From positions 1 to 64,000 of the forward strand of contig CAZIOT010000011.1 in NCBI GenBank assembly GCA_964540965.1: DNA of 64,000 nt, in the 5' to 3' direction. This DNA is from JADYZU01 sp964540965. Lineage in GTDB: Bacteria > Pseudomonadota > Alphaproteobacteria > Rhodobacterales > Rhodobacteraceae. Shown here in pieces: positions 32,000 through 40,777 of the stretch. The notes beneath the pieces are model-generated. The model was not told the DNA's origin. It saw only the letters and a list, made by a program, of their open reading frames with translations, and did no database searches. The stretch's first letter is position 1, and each line of letters begins with the position of its first letter. Made by a program: the position numbers and the translations under genes.

Positions 32000-33615
32000 G
32001 CGTCGATCCAGAGCCGCGAGAACCCGCTGAGGGCGCCCAGCGCATCCACGACCGAATCCTTGACCTTCACGTTCACGATATTCGCCCCGGCGATATTGGT
32101 GACGGGCAGGACCGGCAGGTCCGTCATCACGATACGCTGGAATTCGGCGAATTGCTCTTTCCGTTTGGCGTTGTCGGTCTCGACCTGCGCCGCTTCCAGC
32201 AGGGCGTCGACCTCGGGGTTGACGTAATGCGCGCCATTCGCAAAGGCGACGCCGGGGCTGAAGGCCTTGGACCAGTAGAACCGCTGGGTGCCGATGGTGG
32301 GATCGACGCCAAGGTTGACGGTGTAAAGCACAAGGTCATGGGCGCGGTCGGTCCAGACGGTGGTGGTGAACACCGCGAAATCCTGGGTGCGGATGGTCAC
32401 GTCGATGCCGATCTGGCGCAGCTGTTCCTTGATATAGGGCGCGGCGTTGATCGATTCCGTGCCCCAGGGCGACGGGTCAAGCATCAGCGAAAAGCGCATG
32501 TCGCCGTTGCCGCGCGGATGGCCGGCCTCGTCCAGCAGGGCATTGGCGCGGTCCATGTCGAACGGATATTCGGGCACGCCTTCGGTGCTGTAGTATTCGA
32601 CCTGATCGACATGCAGCGGCGACTTGCCGGCATGGCCAAGGCCATACCAGATGTTGTCGGTGATCCATTGCGTGTCGATGGCATGGGCGATGGCATGGCG
32701 CACCCGCACATCGGCCAGGATCGGGTTGTCGAGGTTGAAGTCCATCTGCTGCGCCGAGGGCATCGCCTCGAACCCGCGGCTGTCCATCTCGAAATCGGGC
32801 AGTTCGTTCAGGCGCAGGATGTCCTGCGCCGGCACCATGTTGAGGAAGACCGCATCGGCCTGGCCCGATTCCAGCATGGCGGCGCGGGTGGCGGCATCGG
32901 CAATGAACTGGATAACGATCCGGTCCAGCAGCGGATAGCCGGCGTCCCAGTAATCGGCGTTCTTTTCCAGCACCAGATAGGATCCGACCTCGTATTCCGC
33001 CATCCGGAACGGGCCGGTGCCGATCGGCGCCGTATTGGCGGGGTTGTTCGGAATGTCGGTGCCTTCGTAGATATGCGCCGGCAGGATCGGGCTTTCGCGG
33101 CTGTCGAGCGCGCGCATCATCGCCGCATTCGGCTTTTCCAGCACGAAGATCGCGGTCAGGTCGTCGGGGGTCTCGACGTCCAGCAGGCCGGCAAAGGTGG
33201 TCTTGCCGCGGCCGTGGATGACCTTGAGCACCTGCAGGAAGGTGAAGGCCACGTCATGCGCGGTAAAGGGCGTGCCGTCGTGCCACTTGACCCCTTCGCG
33301 CAGGGTGAAGGTGATGCGGGTGCCGTCCTCGGACATTTCCCAGGCGGTCGCAAGCTGGCCGCGGGGGACAAGGCCAAAGTCATAGGCCAGAAGCCCGTCG
33401 AACATCTTGGGCGCGATGAAGCTTTCCGGCCCGGCGGTGGAAATCGCCGAATTGAGCACGGTGGGCGCCGGCCAGGCCGGTGTGGTCAGGACACCGCCAG
33501 CCTTCGCCTCTTGCGCAAGAAGGCGGGCGGGGATGGCGGCAAGCGGGATTGCCGCGGTGGTGACAAGGCCGGTCAGGAACGACCGGCGACGAAGATGAAA
33601 GACGCTGTGGCTCAC
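31996..33615 (-). CDS. Periplasmic substrate-binding protein of Dpp/Opp type with Tat-like signal (module 2)
   Basis: A 539-residue family 5 solute-binding protein. The N-terminus HLRRRSFLTGLVTTAA carries a twin-arginine motif, so export by Tat in a folded state is likely; many binding proteins use Sec instead. Family segments include LATAWEMSEDGTRITFTLREG, PFTAHDVAFTF and VRHAIAHAID. The start is a GTG with a strong GGAGGT five bases away. It lies 88 bases after the amidase and is coupled to the DppB-type permease. The strong ribosome binding site fits the high levels binding proteins need. Confidence 0.93.
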   Translation of the reverse strand: MSHSVFHLRRRSFLTGLVTTAAIPLAAIPARLLAQEAKAGGVLTTPAWPAPTVLNSAISTAGPESFIAPKMFDGLLAYDFGLVPRGQLATAWEMSEDGTRITFTLREGVKWHDGTPFTAHDVAFTFLQVLKVIHGRGKTTFAGLLDVETPDDLTAIFVLEKPNAAMMRALDSRESPILPAHIYEGTDIPNNPANTAPIGTGPFRMAEYEVGSYLVLEKNADYWDAGYPLLDRIVIQFIADAATRAAMLESGQADAVFLNMVPAQDILRLNELPDFEMDSRGFEAMPSAQQMDFNLDNPILADVRVRHAIAHAIDTQWITDNIWYGLGHAGKSPLHVDQVEYYSTEGVPEYPFDMDRANALLDEAGHPRGNGDMRFSLMLDPSPWGTESINAAPYIKEQLRQIGIDVTIRTQDFAVFTTTVWTDRAHDLVLYTVNLGVDPTIGTQRFYWSKAFSPGVAFANGAHYVNPEVDALLEAAQVETDNAKRKEQFAEFQRIVMTDLPVLPVTNIAGANIVNVKVKDSVVDALGALSGFSRLWIDA

Positions 33616-33674
33616 GGCCGACCTCCGGTTGGATGCGCCGTTCCGGCGCGGTTGGGTAGTGTTCGTGCGTTTCG

Positions 33675-33700
33675 GCGCGAGGGGATCGCGCGAAGGGATC
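33675..33700. repeat. Tandem 13-bp direct repeat upstream of binding protein gene
   Basis: GCGCGAGGGGATC is followed at once by GCGCGAAGGGATC, identical at 12 of 13 positions. The pair lies just after the amidase stop and 60 bases upstream of the binding protein start. It may be a regulatory half-site pair or simple sequence slippage; no factor is known. Confidence 0.5.
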
Positions 33701-33703
33701 GTG

Positions 33704-35029
33704 TCATGGGCCGGCCCCCGTGCCGGCTATGGCGACGCCGGCAAGCGCGGCGGCGCGCAGCAGGCGGCGGTCGCTGAAGCGCGGGCCGGTCAGGGTGACC
33801 CCGATGGGCAGCCCGTCTTGTGCGGTCAGGCCGGGGACGTTGACGCAGGGCATGTGCAGCAGCGTCCAGATCCGGTTGAAGGTGGCGGCGCCGGTATCCT
33901 GCGGCCCAATGGGCGCGGTCCCCGTCGTGCTGGGCGTCAGCACAGCGTCAAAGGGCGCGGCCAAGGCGTCGAACCGCGCGCGGCAGGCGGCGGCCAGGTC
34001 GAGCGCGGCCAGCAGATCGGCGCGGCTGTGGCCCGCGTCATTGCGCAGGATGCCGATCATTTCGGGGTAAAGCGCCGTGCCGATGGCGCGCCATTCCGGC
34101 AGGAAGGCGGTCCGCATCTCGGCCTGCATGATGACCTTGTGCGCGGCGGTCAGGCTGGCAAAGGCCTCGGGCAGGGCAAGGTCTGTCATCTGCGCCCCGG
34201 CGGCACGCAGGCGGGCAACGGCGGTATCCATCGCGGCACGGGTCGCCGGTTCGGCCATGTCCCAGACCGGGCTAGGGCATAGCGCGATCTTCGATCCCTC
34301 GACGGTTTCGGGCAGGGGCGCGGCGGCGGCGTCAAGGCCATAGACCTCGGCCAGCAGGTCAAGATCGGCGGCGGTCCGGCCATACCAGCCCAGCGTGTCG
34401 AAACTGGCGGCGCAGGTCTTGACCCCTTCGGCGCTGACGGCGTTCCAGGTCGGCTTGATCGCCCAGACCCCGCAATAGGACGCCGGCCGGATCACCGAGC
34501 CGCCGGTCTGGGTGCCCAGCGTCAGGGGCACCTGCCCGTCGGCCACCGCGGCGGCGCTGCCGCTTGAGGATCCGCCGGGGGTGCGGGCGGGGTCATGCGG
34601 GTTCGTCGTGGCGGCACGGCGGCCGTTCACCGCAAATTCCACCGTATCGCACTTGCCCAGGATCACCGCACCGGCGCCGCGCAGCAGCGCGACCGCGGCG
34701 GCATCGACCGGCGGGAAATGCCCGGCGAAATGCGGCGAGTTCATTTGCGTCGGCATGTCGCGGGTCAGGATGATGTCCTTGACACCCACCGGCACGCCAT
34801 GCAGCGGGCCGCGGTCGGCCAGCGGCACCGCATCGGCAGCATCGGCCTGCGCCAGCGCCAGATCTGGATCAAGAAAGGCCCAGGCCCGCACGATGCCGTC
34901 GCGTTCGGCGATGCGATCAAGGCAGGCGGTGACCAGCGCGCGCGAGGTCAGGGTGCCGGCGCGGATCCGCGCCGCGGCCTCGGCCGCGCCGATCCAGCTT
35001 GGCCCCTGCCCCGCGCAGGGAATGGTCAT
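33704..35029 (-). CDS. Amidase signature family hydrolase (module 2)
   Basis: A 441-residue amidase. The Ser-cisSer-Lys triad is visible: Lys in GVPVGVKDIIL near residue 85, cis-Ser in TPGGSSSGSAAAV near residue 163, nucleophile Ser in LGTQTGGSVIRPA near residue 185. Such enzymes hydrolyse carboxamides, carbamoyl groups or aryl amides. The start MTIPCAG overlaps the stop of the PuuE-like gene by four bases. It sits after two PuuE-like and one isochorismatase-like genes, so it probably removes ammonia from an opened ring product. The specific amide is unknown. Confidence 0.92.
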   Translation of the reverse strand: MTIPCAGQGPSWIGAAEAAARIRAGTLTSRALVTACLDRIAERDGIVRAWAFLDPDLALAQADAADAVPLADRGPLHGVPVGVKDIILTRDMPTQMNSPHFAGHFPPVDAAAVALLRGAGAVILGKCDTVEFAVNGRRAATTNPHDPARTPGGSSSGSAAAVADGQVPLTLGTQTGGSVIRPASYCGVWAIKPTWNAVSAEGVKTCAASFDTLGWYGRTAADLDLLAEVYGLDAAAAPLPETVEGSKIALCPSPVWDMAEPATRAAMDTAVARLRAAGAQMTDLALPEAFASLTAAHKVIMQAEMRTAFLPEWRAIGTALYPEMIGILRNDAGHSRADLLAALDLAAACRARFDALAAPFDAVLTPSTTGTAPIGPQDTGAATFNRIWTLLHMPCVNVPGLTAQDGLPIGVTLTGPRFSDRRLLRAAALAGVAIAGTGAGP

Positions 35030-35952
35030 TGCAGCGCCCGCCAGTCGTGGCGGATCGCCTCGCCCGTGGCGGTGCCGACACCGCTGACCGCCAGGAACCG
35101 GCCCAGCAGCCGGTCCAGCGCGCGGATGCGACTTGGCTGGGCGATGATCCAGGGCGACAACGACAGCGACAGGATACGGGCGCCACGGTCGGCCGATTCG
35201 GCGGCCAAAGCGTCGAAGGCGGCATTGACCTGCCATTCGTAATCCATGACGGCCATGTTCTGGCTGTGCAGGATCTTGTGATCCGACAGATCCCAGGACA
35301 GCGGCATCTGCGTGATCTCTACCGTCCTGGTGCGGAAGGCATAGGGCATGTCGTCGTTGATCCAGTCGGCGATATAGTTTCCGCCGTTCTCGGCCACGAA
35401 ATCGGGGGTCAGGGCCGATTGCGAATGTGCCGGCGAATGCCAGCCGGTGACCGCCTGCCCCGACAGCCGCCGCAAGGTGGCAAAGCTTTGCGCCACCTGC
35501 GCCGCTTCCTCGGCCGGGTCGCGCTGGCCGTGGAACAGGGTGCCCATGTCGGTGCCGGCGGCGGCCACCTCCCAGTCGCGGCGCAGGATTTCGGACAGCA
35601 GGAACGGATAGCGTTCGGCAACGGCGGAATTCATCGCCGCCGTCGCCCTGACCCCGTGGCGGTCTAGCACCCGGAATAGGCGGAAGATGCCGACACGGTT
35701 GCCATAGTCGCGGGTCGAGAAATCCCAGACCGAGGGATAGGGCCGGTCCATGCCGCCGGGCGGCACGAAGGGTTTCGCCGGCATGTCCATCGGGAAATGT
35801 TCCAGATGCACCGTGACCCAGATCTTCAGCCGGCCGCCATCGGGCCAGGCCCGGTTCGGCAGGTCGCGCAGATAGCGACGGTCGAAACGGTCGTGATCCA
35901 GCCCCTTGGCGCGGTGCGGATAGTCGAAATAATCCTGCCCGATCAGAGTCAT
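35026..35952 (-). CDS. PuuE-like polysaccharide deacetylase-fold protein lacking catalytic histidines
   Basis: A 308-residue NodB/PuuE-fold protein and tandem paralogue of the next gene upstream (shared RDYGNRVG, GWHSPAHS, IIAQPSR). Where the paralogue has SHG (residues likely to bind the active-site metal or substrate) this one has AGT, and where it has PLHPYLIGQPHR this one has LSPWIIAQPSR. Both histidines typical of cofactor-free allantoinases or cyclic imide hydrolases are therefore missing. It may be a non-catalytic partner of the paralogue, or act on another substrate with a changed site. ATGA overlaps join it to both neighbours. Confidence 0.85.
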   Translation of the reverse strand: MTLIGQDYFDYPHRAKGLDHDRFDRRYLRDLPNRAWPDGGRLKIWVTVHLEHFPMDMPAKPFVPPGGMDRPYPSVWDFSTRDYGNRVGIFRLFRVLDRHGVRATAAMNSAVAERYPFLLSEILRRDWEVAAAGTDMGTLFHGQRDPAEEAAQVAQSFATLRRLSGQAVTGWHSPAHSQSALTPDFVAENGGNYIADWINDDMPYAFRTRTVEITQMPLSWDLSDHKILHSQNMAVMDYEWQVNAAFDALAAESADRGARILSLSLSPWIIAQPSRIRALDRLLGRFLAVSGVGTATGEAIRHDWRALQ

Positions 35953-36875
35953 GCCGCCACCCCCCGGTTGAAGGGCTTCATCCAGTCGGCGAAGGCGTCA
36001 TAGTGATGCGCCTCGAAATGGGCGGCGATTTCGCGCCCCGTCGCCAGCCAGACCTTGTCGTGGCCGGTGACATAGGCCAGCGCCTCGTCCAGGATCGACA
36101 GGCGGTGCGGCTGGCCGATCAGGTAGGGATGCAGCGGAATGCACATGACGGTGCCGCTTTCCGCCCCCTCCTCGTACAACTGGTCGAAATGGTCCTTGAT
36201 GATCTGCAGGTAATTGCGCGGCGAGATGTTCTTGAAGTTCAGCACCGGCACGTCGTTGCATTCCATCATGTAGGGAACGCTGACGAGGCGGTTGGCGCTG
36301 CGGGTCCTGACCGGCATCGGCTGGTCATCGTGGAACAGGTCGAGCGTGTAGCGGATGCCTTCCTCGGCCAGAAGATCCTGGGTCGTCTCGCCATTGGAAA
36401 TCGCCGGCGACAGCCAGCCGTCAAGGCGTTGCCCGGACGCCCGCAGGATCGTGTCGCGCGCGTCGCGGATGATCTCGCGCTGCTGGTCCTCGGTCATGTT
36501 GTAAAGGTAGCGGGTGTTGTAGATGCCGTGGCTGAACAGCTCCCACTCCAGTTCGCAGCAGCGTTCGATGATTTCGGGGTAGTGGTCGCAGACCGCGACG
36601 TTCAGCGACACCGATCCGCGGACGCCGTGTTTCGCCATCACATCGGCCATCCGGTGAAAGCCGACCCGGTTGCCGTAATCGCGCATCGAATAGTTGATGA
36701 TGTCGGGTTCCGGGCGATACCAGACCGCCCGTGTCGGCGACGGCGGAGGCGCGAGTTCGTAATATTCGATGTTCGGCGCCACCCAGAACGCCACGCGCGC
36801 CCCGCCCGGCCAGGTGATCTTCGGCCGGTCCTGATAGGGGGCGTAGTCATAGGATTTCGGGTCCGAAAGCTTCAT
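35949..36875 (-). CDS. PuuE-like allantoinase / cyclic imide hydrolase family protein
   Basis: A 308-residue cytoplasmic NodB-fold hydrolase of the PuuE group, whose members open cyclic ureides or imides. Visible marks: YSMRDYGNRVGFHRM near residue 70, the His in ELFSHGIYNTRYLY near residue 120, GWLSPAISNGETTQDLL, LFHDDQP, and the C-terminal CIPLHPYLIGQPHR. The start MKLSDPKSYDY overlaps the isochorismatase-like stop by four bases; earlier in-frame sequence is arginine-rich and non-coding in appearance. Allantoinase itself is less likely because no other purine-ureide gene is nearby; cyclic imide or dihydropyrimidine-like rings are plausible. Confidence 0.88.
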   Translation of the reverse strand: MKLSDPKSYDYAPYQDRPKITWPGGARVAFWVAPNIEYYELAPPPSPTRAVWYRPEPDIINYSMRDYGNRVGFHRMADVMAKHGVRGSVSLNVAVCDHYPEIIERCCELEWELFSHGIYNTRYLYNMTEDQQREIIRDARDTILRASGQRLDGWLSPAISNGETTQDLLAEEGIRYTLDLFHDDQPMPVRTRSANRLVSVPYMMECNDVPVLNFKNISPRNYLQIIKDHFDQLYEEGAESGTVMCIPLHPYLIGQPHRLSILDEALAYVTGHDKVWLATGREIAAHFEAHHYDAFADWMKPFNRGVAA

Positions 36876-37540
36876 CCCGCCCCCCGCGCGGCAAGGTCGG
36901 CCAGAACGGCATCGACGGGTTTCACATCGCCGTATTTCACCGCGATGTCGTAGAGGCTGGCGAAATGGGCGCCCTCCTCGCGGTCGGCGACGCATTCCTC
37001 GGGCACTGTCACGCGCAGCCCGTGCGACATGGCGTCAACCACGGTGCCGCGCACGCAGCCCGAGGTGGCGCCGCCGGTGACGATGACCGAATCTATGCGG
37101 TGCCAGTTCAGGAACGACGGCAGATGCGTTTCGAAAAAGGCCGAGGCCATGCGCTTGTGCAGGATCAGGTCGGCGGGATCGACATTCATCCGCGGGTCGA
37201 TTTCCGCCTGCGGGCTGTCGTGGCCGACCTTGTGCAGGGCCATCGGGGTGGTCGAAAGCTCGGACCAGATGCCGGCATCGACGCCCGAGGGCAGATAGGC
37301 GACATAGGTCCAGATCACCGGCAGGCCCAGCCGGCGCACGGCGGCGGCAAGGGCGTTCACCGCCTCGAACTGGCGGGGATCGCCGTCATAGGCCGACGAA
37401 AACGTCGCCGTATCGGTGTAGCGGCGCTGCAGGTCGACATTGATCAGCGCGACGCGCGGGCCGATCCCGCGTGCGGGAACACGCGGCGCGGCCTGCCAGT
37501 CACGAAAGATCTGCCGTGCGGTCTTGTCGGTCGGGATCAT
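36872..37540 (-). CDS. Isochorismatase-family hydrolase, N-carbamoylsarcosine amidase-like
   Basis: A 222-residue cysteine hydrolase. The triad is Asp in ALINVDLQRRY near residue 36, Lys in ILHKRMASAFFETHL near residue 129, and Cys in TGGATSGCVRGTVVDAMSHG near residue 162. The long N-terminal part and the ATSGCVRGTV form resemble N-carbamoylsarcosine amidase, which removes CO2 and ammonia from N-carbamoyl amino acids formed by ring opening of hydantoins. Its placement next to PuuE-like and amidase genes fits the second step after cyclic ureide opening. It starts two bases after the VOC gene. Confidence 0.88.
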   Translation of the reverse strand: MIPTDKTARQIFRDWQAAPRVPARGIGPRVALINVDLQRRYTDTATFSSAYDGDPRQFEAVNALAAAVRRLGLPVIWTYVAYLPSGVDAGIWSELSTTPMALHKVGHDSPQAEIDPRMNVDPADLILHKRMASAFFETHLPSFLNWHRIDSVIVTGGATSGCVRGTVVDAMSHGLRVTVPEECVADREEGAHFASLYDIAVKYGDVKPVDAVLADLAARGAG

Positions 37541-37541
37541 G

Positions 37542-38273
37542 TCAACCCCGCTCCATCCGCAGCGGCGCGCCGTGGCACAGCGCCGGGTCGAATGTGCGAT
37601 CCGCGGTCCCGTTCAGCGTCACCGCCACGATACCGCCACCCGGCCGCGCCTGCGGCGCATCGAGCGGCAGGACATCGACATGGCCGCGACCGAAGCTGAC
37701 CCTTTCGCCCTCAATGCGCCCGCCGATCGCGGCAAGGGTGCGCTTCACCAGATCGGGCTGGCCGGTCGAGACCGACAGGCCGGCGATGCCGGTGGCGCCG
37801 TTGGCATGGGCAGCCGGCCCCGGAATCCGGTGCCCGCGCCCCTCGACATCCGAGACAAGGAAGGGCAGCGCCACATCCCCGCCCGACCCGCGGCCGGTCA
37901 TCAGAAGGTCAAGCGCCCAACGCTCGCCGCGCGACAGCACATTGGCGACCGGCACCGGCCCCCTTGCGGCAAAGCCCGCCTTGTTCAGCGCCGCCGCCGA
38001 GGCCGTGGCATCGGGCACGACAAAGGAATAATCCGCCCAGCCCTCGCCCGCGTCCATCACAGGGCCAAGCCGGTGGCCCTGCCGCCCCGCGTCCGAGGTG
38101 AAGGCGGTCAGCAGGATGTAGGATCCATCGGCAAAGGGCACGAACCGGAACGCGGTCGCGCCGTGGCTGGTGTCGGCGCGTTCCAGCACGGTGAACCCCA
38201 GCGCGGCGAAATCGCGCGCCGCGGCGTCAAGGTCGTTCACCAGCAGGACGAGATGGTCAAAGGCGAGGGTCAC
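37542..38273 (-). CDS. VOC (glyoxalase-like) family protein
   Basis: A 243-residue protein of two vicinal-oxygen-chelate modules. The first begins MTLAFDHLVLLVNDLDAAARDFAALGF; the second module (GATGIAGLSVSTGQPDLVKR, VSFGRGHVDVLPLD) is shorter. The fold supports metal-dependent isomerases, dioxygenases and lyases, so the reaction cannot be named. The start is a GTG with AGGA before it. It lies 13 bases after bisC and is followed at once by the isochorismatase-like gene. It could epimerise or open an intermediate of the module 2 substrate. Confidence 0.82.
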   Translation of the reverse strand: MTLAFDHLVLLVNDLDAAARDFAALGFTVLERADTSHGATAFRFVPFADGSYILLTAFTSDAGRQGHRLGPVMDAGEGWADYSFVVPDATASAAALNKAGFAARGPVPVANVLSRGERWALDLLMTGRGSGGDVALPFLVSDVEGRGHRIPGPAAHANGATGIAGLSVSTGQPDLVKRTLAAIGGRIEGERVSFGRGHVDVLPLDAPQARPGGGIVAVTLNGTADRTFDPALCHGAPLRMERG

Positions 38274-38286
38274 TTGCGGTTCCTGT

Positions 38287-40590
38287 TCAGGCAGTAGGAC
38301 GCAGGGGCCGGCGCGTCACCCGCAACTCGGGCAGCGCGCCGTCGAAACGTTCGACCTGCACCAGACAGGATTGCGCGGCGCAGCCCTGCCCAAGGTCGGA
38401 AGTGCCGATGTCGCGGGTCAGCACATTGGGATTGCTGCCGCGGTCGGCGGTGCCGTCGGGGTCATAGGTCGATCCGGTGGGCAGCAGCACCACCCCCGGC
38501 ACCACGGCATCGTCGATCCGCGCCACCGCGAAACAGGCGCCGCGGGCGTTGAAGACGCGGACATTGTCGCCGTCGCCGATGCCGCGCTGCGCGGCGTCCC
38601 GGGGATGCAGCGTCAACCGTTCGCGGTCGCGGACCTTGCCGCCGCGCACATAGGTCGAGAAATCCATCTGCCCGTGCAGTTTCCGGTCCGGCTGCGGCGT
38701 CAGCAGATGCAGCGGCCAGTCCGCCGCCAGCGGCGCGCCCAGCCATTCCTCGGGGTCAAGCCAGGCGGGATGGCCGGGCTGGCCGGCCTCGGCCGCGGCA
38801 AGGTCGTTGAACAGCTCGATCCGGCCCGAAGGGGTGGCAAGGCGGTTGCCGGCGGGATCGTCGCGGAACGCCTGGAACATGACGTAATCCTGCGCCGGCT
38901 CGGGCATGCGGAAATAGCCTTCTTCCCAGAACTCCTTGAATTCCGGCGGGTTGATGCCGCGGCGGGCGAGTTTCGCGCTGATCTCCTCCCAGGCCTTTTG
39001 CAGCCACTCGGCCTCGGACCGGCCTTCGGTAAAGGCGGCAAGATCGCCGGCGCCCAGCCGCGCCGCCAGATCGGCAAAGATGCGATAATCGTTCCGCGCC
39101 TCGCCCGCCGGTTCGACCAGCTTCTGCATCGCCAGAAGGAAACGGTCACGCGACGCGCCCCCGATGTCGTCGCGTTCCAGCGCCACCGTCGCCGGCAGCA
39201 CGATGTCGGCGTGGCGCGCGGTCGCGGTCCAGTAGCATTCGTTGACGACAACGACCTGGGGCCGACGGAACGCCTCGCGCAGGCGGTTCAGATCCTGATG
39301 GTGATGGAACGGATTGCCGCCGGCCCAATAGACCAGCTTCACATCGGGATAGATGCGCTCGGCCCCGTCATAGCGATAGGGGGCGCCGGGGTTCAGCAGC
39401 ATGTCGGCGATGCGCGCCACCGGAATCGACTGGCCGGTCGCGTTGGGGATCGACGGCAGGCCGTATAGGGGCGTCCGGTAGTCGGGGTTGCCCATGCCGT
39501 TCGACGAACCATAGCCAAAGGCAAAGCCGCCGCCCGGCAGGCCGATCTGGCCCAGGGCGGCGGCAAGGCCGATCGCCGCCCAATAGGGCTGCTCGCCGTG
39601 GCGCGAGCGTTGCAAGCTCCAGTTCAGGCCGACCATGACCCTTTTGCCGGGCAGAAGCGCGGCCAGTTCGCGGATGCGGTCGGCCGGGATGCCGGTGATC
39701 GCTGCCGCCCAGCCGGCATCCTTGACCACGCCGTCGGTGCGGCCGGCAAGATAGTCGAAATAACGGTCGTGGCCGTGGACATGCGATTCAAGAAAGGTGC
39801 GGTCGGCATGGCCCGCCGCGACGATTTCCTGCGTCAGCGCCAGGATCAGCGCGGCATCGGTGTTGGGCCGGATCGGCTGCCATTCCACGCCGAAGCGGTC
39901 CTCGACATCCTTGCGCCAGGGCGAGATGTTGATCGTCCGCACCCGGCCGGTCACGCCCTCCATGAAACTGTCAAAGCGGTGTTCGCCAACGCCGCCGGCC
40001 TGGATTTCCCAGTTCTTGGCCGGGATGCCGCCAAAGGCGAGGAACAGGTCGCAATGCTTGCGGATCGTTTCCAGCCCGGTCACCGCCGAACCGATGGCAT
40101 CGTCCACCCCAAGGATGCGCGGCAGAAACGCCATGGCGGCGCCGTAGGAATAATTCGTCTCTTGGTCGACAAAGCCGCCGATGGCGCCAAAGAAGCGGCG
40201 GATCAGGGTGCGGGCGTGATGCAGGCGGCCGGCACTGGACCAGCCGTAAGATCCGGCGAACAGCGCGCCGTTGCCATGGTCGCGGCGGATACGGGCGATT
40301 TCGCCGGCGACCAGATCAAGCGCGCGGTCCCAGCCCACCTCGACAAATTCATCCTCGCCCCGCCCGGCGCCGGCGTCGCCATTCAGCCAGCCGCGCCGGA
40401 CCGCGGGCCGCGCCACGCGCAGCTCGTGGGTCAGCATCTCGGGCCAGACATCGTTCATCGGACTGGGCCGCGGGTCGTGTTCGAAAGGATGGATGCGCGT
40501 GACCACGCCGCCGGCAACTTCGGCCCGGAAGGCGCCCCAATGCGATGCGGACAGCGGCAGCTTTGCCAAAGACCCAGTCCTTCCTGTCAC
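38287..40590 (-). CDS. bisC: Molybdopterin oxidoreductase, biotin/TMAO/DMSO sulfoxide reductase family
   Basis: A 767-residue bis-MGD molybdoenzyme. Family marks are GSYGWSSAGRLHHARTLIRRF near residue 112, with the serine that ligates molybdenum, FGGIPAKNWEIQAGG, VYWAGGNPFHHHQDLNRL and ECYWTATARHADIVLPAT. There is no Tat or Sec signal, so it is cytoplasmic like biotin sulfoxide reductase BisC, not periplasmic like TorA. BisC-type enzymes reduce biotin sulfoxide, methionine sulfoxide or amine N-oxides. The start is a GTG; an in-frame TTG eight codons later (giving MAKLPLSASHWG) has a better binding site. It heads the module 2 operon, facing lysR-dadA. Confidence 0.9.
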   Translation of the reverse strand: MTGRTGSLAKLPLSASHWGAFRAEVAGGVVTRIHPFEHDPRPSPMNDVWPEMLTHELRVARPAVRRGWLNGDAGAGRGEDEFVEVGWDRALDLVAGEIARIRRDHGNGALFAGSYGWSSAGRLHHARTLIRRFFGAIGGFVDQETNYSYGAAMAFLPRILGVDDAIGSAVTGLETIRKHCDLFLAFGGIPAKNWEIQAGGVGEHRFDSFMEGVTGRVRTINISPWRKDVEDRFGVEWQPIRPNTDAALILALTQEIVAAGHADRTFLESHVHGHDRYFDYLAGRTDGVVKDAGWAAAITGIPADRIRELAALLPGKRVMVGLNWSLQRSRHGEQPYWAAIGLAAALGQIGLPGGGFAFGYGSSNGMGNPDYRTPLYGLPSIPNATGQSIPVARIADMLLNPGAPYRYDGAERIYPDVKLVYWAGGNPFHHHQDLNRLREAFRRPQVVVVNECYWTATARHADIVLPATVALERDDIGGASRDRFLLAMQKLVEPAGEARNDYRIFADLAARLGAGDLAAFTEGRSEAEWLQKAWEEISAKLARRGINPPEFKEFWEEGYFRMPEPAQDYVMFQAFRDDPAGNRLATPSGRIELFNDLAAAEAGQPGHPAWLDPEEWLGAPLAADWPLHLLTPQPDRKLHGQMDFSTYVRGGKVRDRERLTLHPRDAAQRGIGDGDNVRVFNARGACFAVARIDDAVVPGVVLLPTGSTYDPDGTADRGSNPNVLTRDIGTSDLGQGCAAQSCLVQVERFDGALPELRVTRRPLRPTA

Positions 40591-40777
40591 GATCCAGCCG
40601 TTCGACGCGGCCTTGAGTCGAGGCTATGACATAACATTTAGTGCGTCAAGTTTGGTATTGACCGCGCATATATTATGTTCAAATTGTGGGCGCAGACGGA
40701 AAACCATTCCGGTTGCAAGGCCCGCAAGGGAACGTCCACACTTGGCCGCAGGACAGGGACACGAAGGGCGACCCGAA
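40591..40777. promoter_or_regulatory. Divergent promoter region bisC / lysR-dadA
   Basis: The 187-base gap contains the most AT-rich patch of the neighbourhood, about 40626-40686. CATAACAT at 40630-40637 and its inverted relative ATATTATG at 40670-40677 form a CATAAYAT pair with 40-base centre spacing, suited to a LysR tetramer. TTGACC at 40658-40663 is a possible -35. Exact promoters could not be fixed. Confidence 0.5.

Noticed and set aside
35949..36875. Purine catabolism (allantoin) as the role of module 2
   Set aside because: No allantoicase, ureidoglycolate, urate or xanthine genes are present; only the fold is shared with PuuE allantoinase.
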